From positions 36,690 to 100,689 of the forward strand of contig NZ_SMJU01000013.1 of NCBI RefSeq assembly GCF_004348825.1: 64,000 bases of DNA, written 5' to 3'. Positions within the stretch are counted from its first letter, which is position 1. Each line of letters opens with the position of its first letter. Of the stretch, positions 8,844 to 16,464 are shown piece by piece. Under the pieces are notes generated by a model. The model did not search any database. It was not told where the DNA came from and saw only the letters and a program-made list of their open reading frames with translations. Source of the DNA: Arundinibacter roseus (lineage in GTDB: Bacteria > Bacteroidota > Bacteroidia > Cytophagales > Spirosomataceae). The position numbers were made by a program, and so were the translations under genes.

Positions 8844-10304
8844 ATGCTAGACCAATCTTTTTCGTTTGATAATTTCAGAATCCTTCTTGATGTAGAAAAT
8901 CGACTAGGAAACTACCTTGAAGATAAATCATTCTTCAAGGACAATGATGTATTTTCAGAATCTAGAAAGTTAAGTAATGAAATCATTGAACTAAATAAAA
9001 AAATACGAGACGAGAAATTAAAATTACCTGCAATACACCTGAGAAAACCAGAAGACCATAAAGAGGTTGATAAACTTGAAAAACTAAAAGATGATATAAA
9101 AACTCAACGAGAAAATGCTTTGGAAGAAATTCTGAAAGGAATAAGTGCAAAAATTAATGACGAAAATTTCAAACTAATAATCCAAAAAGGGATTGTAAAG
9201 TTTGGAGACCAACTTTATATAGCTAAAAATACACCTGAAAACTATTTTATTCTTAAACAACTTCAAAGAAACATATACAAAACATTTAATGTAAAACAAT
9301 CAGACCGAAAAGAACTAATAGCACAGTTAAGCCTTTTACTAAAAGACGGCTTTCCAAAAGTAATTTTGAGAACTGACATCTCTAAATTTTATGAATCAAT
9401 TCCGCATAGTCAACTCATAAACAAAATAGATGAAAATAGCTTACTTAGTTTTCCATCAAAAAAAGTCATAAAACAAATTTTAAATCAATATTGGAATATA
9501 TTAGTAGCTGATGGAATAAAAAATATAAATGATGAAAGAATTGGAATTCCAAGAGGAATCGGAATTAGTGCTTTTCTTTCAGAATTATACCTTAAAGATT
9601 TGGATAGTTTATTGAAATCTATGCCAAACGTAACATACTTTGCTCGATATGTGGACGACATTATTATAATTTTCACACCAGGCAATAGAAAGGAAACAAC
9701 TCCTATAGTGACATACAAGTCAGAAGTCAAACGCATAATTGAAAAGTTCAACTTAAAAATAAACAATAGGAAAACTCAAGTTATTAATTTAAAAAATGGA
9801 ATAACACAAAATCACAGCATAACTTATTTAGGTTATAAATTTTCTCTGTCAAACCAAAAGCCATTAACAATTAAAATGTCAGATAAAAAATATAACCGCT
9901 ATAAATCAAAAATAAAAATTTCATTTGACGAGTTTCTTTCTGATATTTCAAAATATACTCCCAATACAAGCAAAACGAACAATAAACTTGTTCAAAGAAT
10001 AAAAATTCTTACAAGCAATTTTAGACTTTTTAGAAGAAAGGATAATGTACTAATCGGGATTTACTTTTCAAATGAATTTCTAACAAAGGAATTGCAAGAT
10101 TTGGAAAATCTCGATAGGTTTTTGAGGTCAGAAATTAAAAGAGTATCAGCAAGTTTATCTATAATATCTAAGAATAAATTGGATATGCTTTCTTTTACTA
10201 ATGGATTCAATAAGAAACACACATTAAATTTCAATTTCAATGAGAAGCACAAAAGAGGTGCAGTTAAAATTGATAAAATTATAAATATTTGGAAGGATTT
10301 ATAG
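8844..10304 (+). CDS. drt3a: Antiviral reverse transcriptase Drt3a (UG3-like)
   Basis: Reverse transcriptase of 486 residues from the unknown-group defence lineage; by size, order and N-terminal sequence it matches the UG3 partner of DRT3 systems. Motif A is RTDISKFYESI with the metal-binding Asp at 178. Motif B is GIPRGIGISAFLSELYL (about 234-250). The catalytic YVDD is at 269-272, and a motif D-like KTQVINLK with a thumb region follows. The N-terminus (QSFSFDNFRILLDVENR) is the family-typical start. No integrase, endonuclease or maturase domain is present, which separates it from group II intron RTs. It is very AT-rich against the host genes. Four bases separate its stop from the start of the second RT, so the two are one operon. 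From memory, Drt3a copies a short AC-repeat template in the system's RNA. Confidence 0.87.
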   Translation: MLDQSFSFDNFRILLDVENRLGNYLEDKSFFKDNDVFSESRKLSNEIIELNKKIRDEKLKLPAIHLRKPEDHKEVDKLEKLKDDIKTQRENALEEILKGISAKINDENFKLIIQKGIVKFGDQLYIAKNTPENYFILKQLQRNIYKTFNVKQSDRKELIAQLSLLLKDGFPKVILRTDISKFYESIPHSQLINKIDENSLLSFPSKKVIKQILNQYWNILVADGIKNINDERIGIPRGIGISAFLSELYLKDLDSLLKSMPNVTYFARYVDDIIIIFTPGNRKETTPIVTYKSEVKRIIEKFNLKINNRKTQVINLKNGITQNHSITYLGYKFSLSNQKPLTIKMSDKKYNRYKSKIKISFDEFLSDISKYTPNTSKTNNKLVQRIKILTSNFRLFRRKDNVLIGIYFSNEFLTKELQDLENLDRFLRSEIKRVSASLSIISKNKLDMLSFTNGFNKKHTLNFNFNEKHKRGAVKIDKIINIWKDL

Positions 10305-10308
10305 TCTT

Positions 10309-12318
10309 ATGAGAAAGAAATTAAAAATACCATACACCAAAGAGAGAGTCGTTCTCTCTGATGTTCTTCCATACGAAGTGCCATTGATATTTTCAAATCG
10401 CTATTTTTACAAATTATTAAACAAAAGAAACAAGGCTCAAAAAAATCCGAAATTTAAAAGAGACAAGTTCAAAGCGTATGCTGAAATTGAAAATTTATTG
10501 TTTAGCACAGCAAAATCAAGTCAGCCTTTCAGATTTAAGATTAAGCATAATGAAACAGATTTTCGCGAATTAAATATTATTCACCCTAATAATCAAAAAG
10601 CAGTTTCTGATTTTTATGAAAAGTACAATTCGCTAATCTTATACTATTCATCAATAAGTCAATTTTCTATTCGTAAGCCGACTGAAATTGCAAAATTTAC
10701 GTTTTTTAACGATAGATTACATAGTAAAAATGGAGACAATACCTTTGAGTTCGCTCAGATAGAAGAAAACGAAAATGAATATGAGAATTTAAAGTCATAT
10801 TTCACATACCAAAAATACAGTAATATTCACAAATTTTATGAATCTTATCAGTTTCATAGAAGTGAAAAAAAGTTTAATAAGCTTATAAAAATAGATATTT
10901 CAAAATGTTTTGATTCTATTTATACACACACGATTTCTTGGGCATTATTCAACAAAACAATTATCAAAGATAACATTGATGATTCAAGAAAGACTTTTGC
11001 AGGAGAGTTTGACGAATTATTGCAAAAATTAAATGCTAATGAAACCAACTGCATTGTAATCGGACCTGAGTTTTCCAGAATTTTTGCAGAACTTATTCTT
11101 CAACAAATTGACAATGATATTTTAAATAAACTTCTTTCTTCTGATACGAATCAGTCCCGATTAATTCATAAACGAGATTATGAAATTTTCAGGTATGTAG
11201 ATGACTATTTTATTTTTTATAACAAGGAAGAAGATAAAGAACGAATTTTAAAAGAGTTAAAACTATGCTTAAAAGAATACAAGCTTTATCTAAATGACAA
11301 TAAATCCATTTCTTACGGAAAGCCAATAATTACCGAAATCTCACAAGCAAAACAAAAGATTACCGACCTTTTTAATATACATCTGATGCTAATTGAGAAA
11401 GAAGAAGAATCCTTTTATTTTTCATCTAATAATGTCATTACTCGTTTTAAATCGATAATAAAGGAAACCAATATTGAATACAAAGACATAATGAATTACA
11501 GTCTTGCAGTATTAGACAACAAGACAAAGAAACTTGTAAATAAATGGAAATCAATAAAAGAAGAAGAAAGAGATGAAAAAGCACAAAAGCAATTTGAAAA
11601 AGGTTTTTTTGAAGTTCTTGACGTGGCATTCTTTCTATACTCAGTAGAACCAAGAGTTAATTCAACAATTAAAGTATGTCTTATTATTGACAAAATAATT
11701 AGTTTCCTGAAAAAGAATAAATCAAATGAATACAAAGAACCTTTTTTGACAAATCATAAGCATAATATTTTCAAAAAAATATCTGATGAAATTTATCAAG
11801 TCTTACAGAAAAACAAATCCGACAAAACAACGCAAGTAGAAAGTTTATATTTACTAATCGCACTTAATCAATTAGGAAGGGAATATAGACTTAGTCCAAA
11901 GGTCTTGTGTTCTTATTTTAACATCCAGTTTGAAGAAAATAAAATCACAATAGTAAATGAGCTAAATTATTTTTGCATTATGGTTCTATTGTTTTATATA
12001 CGTAACATCAAAATTTATGAACCAATAAAAGTCGAATTAAAAAAGAGTATATTCATAAAATTTGACAATAAAAAAGATTTTAATTGGAAAAATGAAACTG
12101 AACTTGTATTAACTTTGCTTGACGTTCTTAGCTGTCCTTATCTTAATGATATAGGCAGGAGTAATAAATACATTTTTAAAAAGTCAATTTTAAATTTGGT
12201 TGGTATAACTAAAAACCACAAGCATCTAATTGAATCTGAGAAATTTTGGTTTATCAAATGGACAGACTTTGATTTTGGTATGGAATTACAAGCAAAACGA
12301 AGCCAAGAAGTTTATTAA
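10309..12318 (+). CDS. drt3b: Antiviral reverse transcriptase Drt3b (UG8-like)
   Basis: Second reverse transcriptase, 669 residues, matching the UG8 partner of DRT3. Motif A is KIDISKCFDSIYTHTISW (Asp196) and the catalytic YVDD is at 296-299 in FRYVDDYFIFY. The motif B position reads IGPEFSRIFAELILQQ rather than the usual PQG-type sequence, as seen in other UG/Abi RTs. The N-terminus (KIPYTKERVVLSDVLPYEVP) is characteristic. Roughly 340 residues beyond the RT core form a long, mainly helical C-terminal region of unknown fold. Base composition is as AT-rich as Drt3a. The structured RNA candidate begins within a few bases of its stop. Recent work, as I recall it and unchecked here, reports that Drt3b makes a repeat strand using protein residues as template. 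Confidence 0.86.
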   Translation: MRKKLKIPYTKERVVLSDVLPYEVPLIFSNRYFYKLLNKRNKAQKNPKFKRDKFKAYAEIENLLFSTAKSSQPFRFKIKHNETDFRELNIIHPNNQKAVSDFYEKYNSLILYYSSISQFSIRKPTEIAKFTFFNDRLHSKNGDNTFEFAQIEENENEYENLKSYFTYQKYSNIHKFYESYQFHRSEKKFNKLIKIDISKCFDSIYTHTISWALFNKTIIKDNIDDSRKTFAGEFDELLQKLNANETNCIVIGPEFSRIFAELILQQIDNDILNKLLSSDTNQSRLIHKRDYEIFRYVDDYFIFYNKEEDKERILKELKLCLKEYKLYLNDNKSISYGKPIITEISQAKQKITDLFNIHLMLIEKEEESFYFSSNNVITRFKSIIKETNIEYKDIMNYSLAVLDNKTKKLVNKWKSIKEEERDEKAQKQFEKGFFEVLDVAFFLYSVEPRVNSTIKVCLIIDKIISFLKKNKSNEYKEPFLTNHKHNIFKKISDEIYQVLQKNKSDKTTQVESLYLLIALNQLGREYRLSPKVLCSYFNIQFEENKITIVNELNYFCIMVLLFYIRNIKIYEPIKVELKKSIFIKFDNKKDFNWKNETELVLTLLDVLSCPYLNDIGRSNKYIFKKSILNLVGITKNHKHLIESEKFWFIKWTDFDFGMELQAKRSQEVY

Positions 12319-12320
12319 AA

Positions 12321-12427
12321 TATTACCGCAACCGACAGTCAGAAATGACACCACACACAAGCGGTTCAAGCAGGTTCTAAAATTGAACTCTTGAAGGAAA
12401 GTAGCCTAAGTCGGGGGCTACTTTTTT
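12321..12427 (+). ncRNA. Candidate DRT3 noncoding RNA with ACACACA template
   Basis: Directly after drt3b the sequence folds into a compact series of elements. CCGC (12326-12329) can pair with GCGG (12361-12364). Inside is a hairpin GTCA-GAAA-TGAC (12338-12349) with a GNRA tetraloop. The stretch CCACACACAA (12351-12360) is then left single-stranded. Next comes a two-part hairpin, TTCAAG/CTTGAA (12365-12370/12390-12395) enclosing GTTC/GAAC (12374-12377/12385-12388). A rho-independent terminator ends the unit. Exposed AC repeats are what a Drt3a template needs. The 5' end is a guess, because the RNA could be cut from the operon transcript or have its own promoter inside drt3b. Confidence 0.62.
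12398..12427 (+). terminator. Rho-independent terminator of DRT3 operon/ncRNA
   Basis: AAAGTAGCC pairs perfectly with GGCTACTTT around the nine-base loop TAAGTCGGG, and the stem runs into six T residues. It is the only strong plus-strand terminator after drt3b and sets the 3' end of the candidate RNA. Confidence 0.85.
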
Positions 12428-12436
12428 AAACTTTGA

Positions 12437-12583
12437 ATGAAAACAAAAATACAAAGAACCACTGCTCCCAACATCACCTATACGCAAGCAGGGGTTTCAT
12501 GCTTCGTAAGACAGGAAAGAGGTAAATTTAAAGTTCAGTTTTTCGTAGGAAGTTCAATGGTTAAAATTCCTGCCTGCGTATAG
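12437..12583 (+). CDS. Possible 48-residue small protein
   Basis: An ATG at 12437 opens a 48-codon frame ending in TAG at 12581-12583. The product begins MKTKIQRTTAPNITYTQAG and ends MVKIPACV. It starts ten bases after the ncRNA terminator and has no visible ribosome-binding site. I do not recognise the sequence. Its ends carry two 15-base arms (12478-12492 and 12569-12583) that are complementary at 14 of 15 positions, so the stretch might instead be a structured DNA or RNA element, or a remnant. A chance frame of this length is quite possible. Confidence 0.25.
   Translation: MKTKIQRTTAPNITYTQAGVSCFVRQERGKFKVQFFVGSSMVKIPACV
12478..12583. repeat. Imperfect inverted repeat, 15-bp arms
   Basis: CTATACGCAAGCAGG at 12478-12492 is complementary at 14 of 15 positions to CCTGCCTGCGTATAG at 12569-12583, separated by 76 bases. 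It lies between the DRT3 terminator and the orphan nucleotidyltransferase, where an island boundary would be expected. It could be a recombination site or a long hairpin. Just downstream are the palindrome GGAACGTTCC (12587-12596) and a second ACACACA (12601-12607). Confidence 0.4.
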
Positions 12584-12689
12584 CTGTGGAACGTTCCGCC
12601 ACACACAAACTAGTGTCGCCCCTGCAAACAGCCTACCTCCCACAAAAATCCAGCACACAAATTCCCAAAAAACCACAGGCCCCTCCGTA

Positions 12690-12706
12690 GCTTGTGAGAC
12701 ACAAGC
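12690..12706. terminator. Hairpin GCTTGTG-AGA-CACAAGC after nucleotidyltransferase
   Basis: A perfect seven-base stem with loop AGA. It lies eleven bases past the stop of the minus-strand nucleotidyltransferase gene, so it could end that transcript. The apical GTGAGACAC is shared with the hairpin at 8181-8203, while the lower stem differs by compensatory changes (GCCCGTG/CACGGGC against GCTTGTG/CACAAGC). Confidence 0.5.
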
Positions 12707-12716
12707 CTTGGTGCCT

Positions 12717-13079
12717 TCACTTTTCTTCACCAGAATCATATTCTGCCTTTGGTTCATTCACTAGTGCAGGTATGCTACTAAATAGTACTTCATTTTTTTG
12801 TTCAATGGTTTTCTGAAAGCGTTCGGGCAAGCGTGCCCAATCAAACAATTCCACAACTATTGGCACATTGCTTTCCCGTATTTTTTCTCTAAGGTCCGAA
12901 AAAATAGACATAGGTACTTTTTGTAAATCAGGCGTTCGCACCACGAGGTCCAGGTCGCTCCCCTCGTGCGCATCCCCATTCACACGACTGCCATAAGCCC
13001 AAACCTCAATCGGTATGGGGGCGGTCTTAAAAATTGCAATCAATCGTTCTTTATCCTTAGTCCTCAGAATCATCGTCAT
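12717..13079 (-). CDS. Orphan MNT-type nucleotidyltransferase
   Basis: Small nucleotidyltransferase-fold protein of 120 residues. The signature is YGSRVNGDAHEGSDLDLVV (the GS-x10-DxD pattern of MNT proteins) at about residues 29-47. A later carboxylate in VVELFDW is in place for the third metal ligand. MNT proteins usually act as antitoxins that AMPylate a HEPN toxin (MntA/HepT type), encoded next to them. No HEPN gene is found on either side: the upstream 134 bases hold only a repeat and the downstream 290 bases only hairpins. It may be an orphan antitoxin, a relic, or an independent enzyme. Composition is closer to the host than to the adjacent RT genes. Confidence 0.8.
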   Translation of the reverse strand: MTMILRTKDKERLIAIFKTAPIPIEVWAYGSRVNGDAHEGSDLDLVVRTPDLQKVPMSIFSDLREKIRESNVPIVVELFDWARLPERFQKTIEQKNEVLFSSIPALVNEPKAEYDSGEEK

Positions 13080-13100
13080 GGAGTTTTATAGCCTCTACCC

Positions 13101-13140
13101 AGGCTCGTGTTTCATAGGGCCTTTAAAGACTTCCTTTTCA
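13101..13140. repeat. Degenerate copy of the 8181 hairpin repeat
   Basis: AGGCTCGTG-TTT-CATAGGGCCT is a weaker hairpin (one bulge, G-T pairs) followed by TTAAAGACTTCCTTTTC. The copy at 8181 is followed by TTCAGGGACTTGTTTT in the same orientation. The two copies therefore resemble direct repeats at either edge of the DRT3/nucleotidyltransferase segment. Confidence 0.4.
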
Positions 13141-13213
13141 CAAGCCACGGAGCCGACTTCGACTTCGCTCAGCCTGACCTTTACGAAATAATTTACTCGT
13201 CAATAAGCCCCCC

Positions 13214-14185
13214 CTACTTCAATGCCCGCGCCTTCACGCCTTCGTGGGTAATTTTTACGGGTTTAATGAGTCCGTCGGCATCAAAGAACAGCTCGTCAAT
13301 GCACGTAACCCGGTGGTTTCCATCGGTTTCGCCGAGGGGGCGGCGGTGGTATACAATGTACCATTCGTCCTGATTGGGTATCTGAATCACGGAATGATGT
13401 CCGGCTCCGGTAGCGATAGCGGGGTCTTGTTGCAGGATTTTACCAATGCGCTTGAATGGTCCAAAGGGTGAGTCGGCTACGGCGTAGGCTACCGAATAGT
13501 TGGGGCCCGTCCAGCCGCCTTCGGACCACATAAAATAGTATTTTCCGTTGCGGATAAACATAAACGGCCCTTCCACATAGCCCTCAGGGGTGATTTCCTT
13601 AAAGGTTTGACCGTCCTCAAACGGCACAAATCCGGTAAAATCATCGTTCAGGCGGGCTACGTTGCAGTGCCGCCATCCGCCATAAAACAGGTAGTACTGC
13701 CCGTCCTTATCCCGAAAAACAAATTGGTCGATCGGCTGCGCACCGTTGTGAAACTTATCAATCAGCGGTTTGCCCAGGTAGTCACGAAAAGGTCCGGCGG
13801 GGTTGTCGGCTACGGCTACGCCGATTCCCCCCAACTCAGCATCGCTCTGAATATCATTGGCGCCAAAAAATAAAAAGTACTGCTCGCCTTTTTGAATAAT
13901 CGCCGGTGCCCACATCGCCCGCTTGGCCCACTTCACCGACGCGGTATCCAAAATCCGCTCGTGCTTGGTCCAATTTACCAGATCCGGCGAAGAAAAGGCA
14001 TCCAGAAAAACCTGTTGATTGTAAGGTGCTGAAAATGTGGGGTAGATCCAGTATTGATCCTTAAAAATGATTCCTTCGGGATCGGCGTACCAGCCGGGAA
14101 ACACCGGATTTCCGGACATTTTTGAAGCATTTTGAGCAAAAGAAACGGAAGAGAACAAGATCAGCAAAAGAGTGATTTTTTTCAT
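13214..14185 (-). CDS. GH43 family glycosidase, secreted
   Basis: Five-bladed beta-propeller glycoside hydrolase of family 43, 323 residues, with a Sec signal peptide (MKKITLLLILFSSVSFAQ). GH43 enzymes remove arabinose, xylose or galactose from plant and algal polysaccharides. The catalytic base Asp is in GWYADPEG (about 31-38), the pKa-modulating Asp in PIDQFVFRD (about 150), and the general acid Glu in GYVEGPFMF (about 205). It is divergent from the RiPP cyclase with 235 bases between, and has no polysaccharide-locus partner at hand. The exact substrate is unknown. Confidence 0.9.
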   Translation of the reverse strand: MKKITLLLILFSSVSFAQNASKMSGNPVFPGWYADPEGIIFKDQYWIYPTFSAPYNQQVFLDAFSSPDLVNWTKHERILDTASVKWAKRAMWAPAIIQKGEQYFLFFGANDIQSDAELGGIGVAVADNPAGPFRDYLGKPLIDKFHNGAQPIDQFVFRDKDGQYYLFYGGWRHCNVARLNDDFTGFVPFEDGQTFKEITPEGYVEGPFMFIRNGKYYFMWSEGGWTGPNYSVAYAVADSPFGPFKRIGKILQQDPAIATGAGHHSVIQIPNQDEWYIVYHRRPLGETDGNHRVTCIDELFFDADGLIKPVKITHEGVKARALK

Positions 14186-14420
14186 ATCAGGTTGTAAAAG
14201 TAAGGTATTGGGTTTGTCGGCCTAAAAATACGGGAATGTCAGGCGCTTTTCAAAATCACCTGTTTTTACTTAAATCTTTGTAACTAATCCTAAATCTTAA
14301 AAAATCATGTCCTCTTCTTTTGGTTCTTTCAATAGTTTCTGTGAGATTGCAGGTCAAATAGTACATTTTCCTATATAAATAGGAAATATCACTATCCAAT
14401 TTCCGAAGATTTGCGTTTGC

Positions 14421-16301
14421 ATGAGTATAGCGTTTGGTAGTATTTTTCCTGATCAACAGCTGGTTGAAGACTCTTCTTTGCATGCGATGTATGCAGGGAT
14501 TTGTCAGTTACCCCATGAACGCTTTTCAATTCAAACGGAACAAAACGCAGGCTTTGGGCTCGCGCACACATACGCTACACCTGAGTCTGTGTTTGAACAA
14601 ATGCCTCAGATTTTGTCGGAGCCTCAGTTGCTTTTTATGGCGCAGGGACGCCTTGACAATCGATCTGAGCTGTCACGTGCGCTTGACCTTCGGCTGCACG
14701 ATCAATTAACCGATGGCGAACTAATAAAGCAGGCGTACCTGAGGTGGGGAAAGTCCGCACCCGGTCGGTTGCTTGGCGATTGGTCATTTATGGTGTATTG
14801 CTTCAAAACCAAATCCCTTTTTTTGGCACGCGATCAGCACGGCTATACCTCCCTGTTTTACACGCATGACAGCAACCGTTTTGCATTTTCTTCATCTGTC
14901 AAATGTCTGCTGACTTTGCCCGGTTTTGAGAAGAAACTAAACGAAGAGCGTTTCGTGAGAATGCTGACGCTTTGGCCGGGTGGCACCTTGGAGCATGTTT
15001 ATCAGGGAATTTTCAGCGTCCCTCCGGCCCATACGCTTCATTTTCAGGATGGAAAAGCAATAATTGAGCGGTATTGGTTTCCGGAAAATACACCGTTGCT
15101 GCGTTACAAAAACACATGCGACTACACGGAGGAATTGCGCGAAATTTTGACGCAGGCAATTCAGGATCGGTTGCGGAGCCACAAGCCCGTGGCCTGTATG
15201 CTTAGCGGCGGTTTTGACTCGGGTACGGTGGCGTACCTAACGGCCCAACTGATGGGTCAGCGCCACCAACGACTCACGACGTTTAGTCATGTACCGCAAT
15301 TTGCGGGAAAGTCTGCTACCGATACCACCTGTATGTTTGCCGACGAAAGGCCCTACATGGAAAGTACCGTGAGGGCTTCGGGCTCAATCGACCCGCAGTT
15401 TTTAACCTCCATGCATATCAGTCCGCTGGAAGGAATTGACCTTGCCCTTGACTGCTATGAAGACGTCCTGCACGCGGCAAGTAATGCGTTTTGGCTCATG
15501 GATATTAATCAAACGGCTGCTCAGAAGGGCTTTGGCACGTTGCTTACGGGCGAGAATGGAAATGGTGGAATTTCGTTTACCGGTATTGACTACCTGCTTC
15601 CCGTTTGGAATACAACGCTACTCAAAAAACCGCTGCAAACGCTTAAAACTTCTTTGCTAAAACCCCTATTTCTAAAATACTATCCGTCCTATTTTCATCA
15701 ACAGCCCAATAGTATACTTTCCTATGCCCGGGCAGGTTTTCTCAACAAAGCGCGGACTGCGGAATACCGGATTGTTGAGGATATAGAAAAAAAGAACAGG
15801 AGTTTCACGCCCTACTACACCACGGCAAGTGCCAAGCAGCGGGATATTCTGATGATTGGCTACAATCCACGATGTCAATACGGGGCAAGTGAATCTCAGT
15901 ATTTTGGCATTGAAAAGCGCGATCCAACAGGCGATGTTCGGGTTTTAAACTATTGTCTATCAATTCCGAATAGTGCTTTTTTTGATGAAAACAGATCTAA
16001 TAAACAGATTGTCCGGCAAATGATGAAGGATCGACTGCCGGCGAAAATATTGAACGAAACCCGCACCGGACAACAGAGTGCGGACATTCAGCAACGAGTG
16101 CGAAAAGATCGGGGTCGGATGACTGATTTGCTGGAAGCCTTCGACAAAAATGAATATGTAAAACATTTGATTGACACCAAGGCGCTTAAAAACAGCTGGA
16201 AACAGCACCTGGAAACCGACTTTCGGGATTCGCAGCTGCCTACACAAACCCTTTTGAAGACGGTCTATTTTGCCTCTTTCCTTACAAGAATTCACTGTTA
16301 A
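14421..16301 (+). CDS. Lasso-type asparagine synthetase-like macrocyclase
   Basis: Asparagine synthetase homologue of 626 residues resembling the C protein of lasso-peptide clusters, which adenylates an Asp/Glu side chain and closes the macrolactam on the peptide N-terminus. An N-terminal glutaminase-like domain (about 1-200) lacks the catalytic Cys2 of true asparagine synthetases (it begins MSIAFG), as in lasso cyclases. The ATP pyrophosphatase signature LSGGFDSGTVAYL is near residues 260-272. It is followed after 33 bases by the tiny precursor gene and then a glycosyltransferase. PqqD-like and transglutaminase-like partners are 7 kb downstream. A lasso-type reaction is inferred from this gene set; an amide-forming RiPP enzyme of other topology cannot be excluded. 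Confidence 0.85.
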   Translation: MSIAFGSIFPDQQLVEDSSLHAMYAGICQLPHERFSIQTEQNAGFGLAHTYATPESVFEQMPQILSEPQLLFMAQGRLDNRSELSRALDLRLHDQLTDGELIKQAYLRWGKSAPGRLLGDWSFMVYCFKTKSLFLARDQHGYTSLFYTHDSNRFAFSSSVKCLLTLPGFEKKLNEERFVRMLTLWPGGTLEHVYQGIFSVPPAHTLHFQDGKAIIERYWFPENTPLLRYKNTCDYTEELREILTQAIQDRLRSHKPVACMLSGGFDSGTVAYLTAQLMGQRHQRLTTFSHVPQFAGKSATDTTCMFADERPYMESTVRASGSIDPQFLTSMHISPLEGIDLALDCYEDVLHAASNAFWLMDINQTAAQKGFGTLLTGENGNGGISFTGIDYLLPVWNTTLLKKPLQTLKTSLLKPLFLKYYPSYFHQQPNSILSYARAGFLNKARTAEYRIVEDIEKKNRSFTPYYTTASAKQRDILMIGYNPRCQYGASESQYFGIEKRDPTGDVRVLNYCLSIPNSAFFDENRSNKQIVRQMMKDRLPAKILNETRTGQQSADIQQRVRKDRGRMTDLLEAFDKNEYVKHLIDTKALKNSWKQHLETDFRDSQLPTQTLLKTVYFASFLTRIHC

Positions 16302-16334
16302 ACCATTTATAATTAAACTTAATTTCTACGACCA

Positions 16335-16448
16335 ATGAAAAACTCTCAAAACGCAAAAAAACAATGGGTTAGCCCAAAATTGACCGCCATTCAGATTGAA
16401 GCTGCCGGAGCTATTGAAATAGATGGTGTTTACGGAGGTATTTCTTAA
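16335..16448 (+). CDS. RiPP (lasso-like) precursor peptide
   Basis: A 37-codon gene between the cyclase and a glycosyltransferase. The leader begins MKNSQNAKKQWVSPKL. WVSPKL at 11-16 fits the YxxPxL leader motif that PqqD-like proteins bind in lasso precursors, with Trp for Tyr. The rest is TAIQIEAAGAIEIDGVYGGIS. The usual lasso marks are missing: there is no Thr at the second-last leader position followed by Gly1, and the acidic residues are E28 and D30. If Gly25 were residue 1, Asp30 would be residue 6, one short of known rings. If Ala24 or Ala23 were residue 1, D30 would give a ring of 7 or 8. Ser37 and Tyr33 are possible sites for glycosyl, acyl or methyl groups. Confidence 0.75.
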   Translation: MKNSQNAKKQWVSPKLTAIQIEAAGAIEIDGVYGGIS

Positions 16449-16464
16449 TTTCCCCTTGATTTAT

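Noticed and set aside
12478-12596. Integron attC site
   Set aside because: The arms are complementary, but I could not find the paired GTTRRRY/RYYYAAC core sites at the ends, and no integron integrase is in the window.
12601-12607. Second ACACACA as the DRT3 template
   Set aside because: It lies beyond the strong terminator at 12398-12427 and is not set between clear stems, so the copy at 12353-12359 is the better candidate; mentioned in the findings as an alternative.
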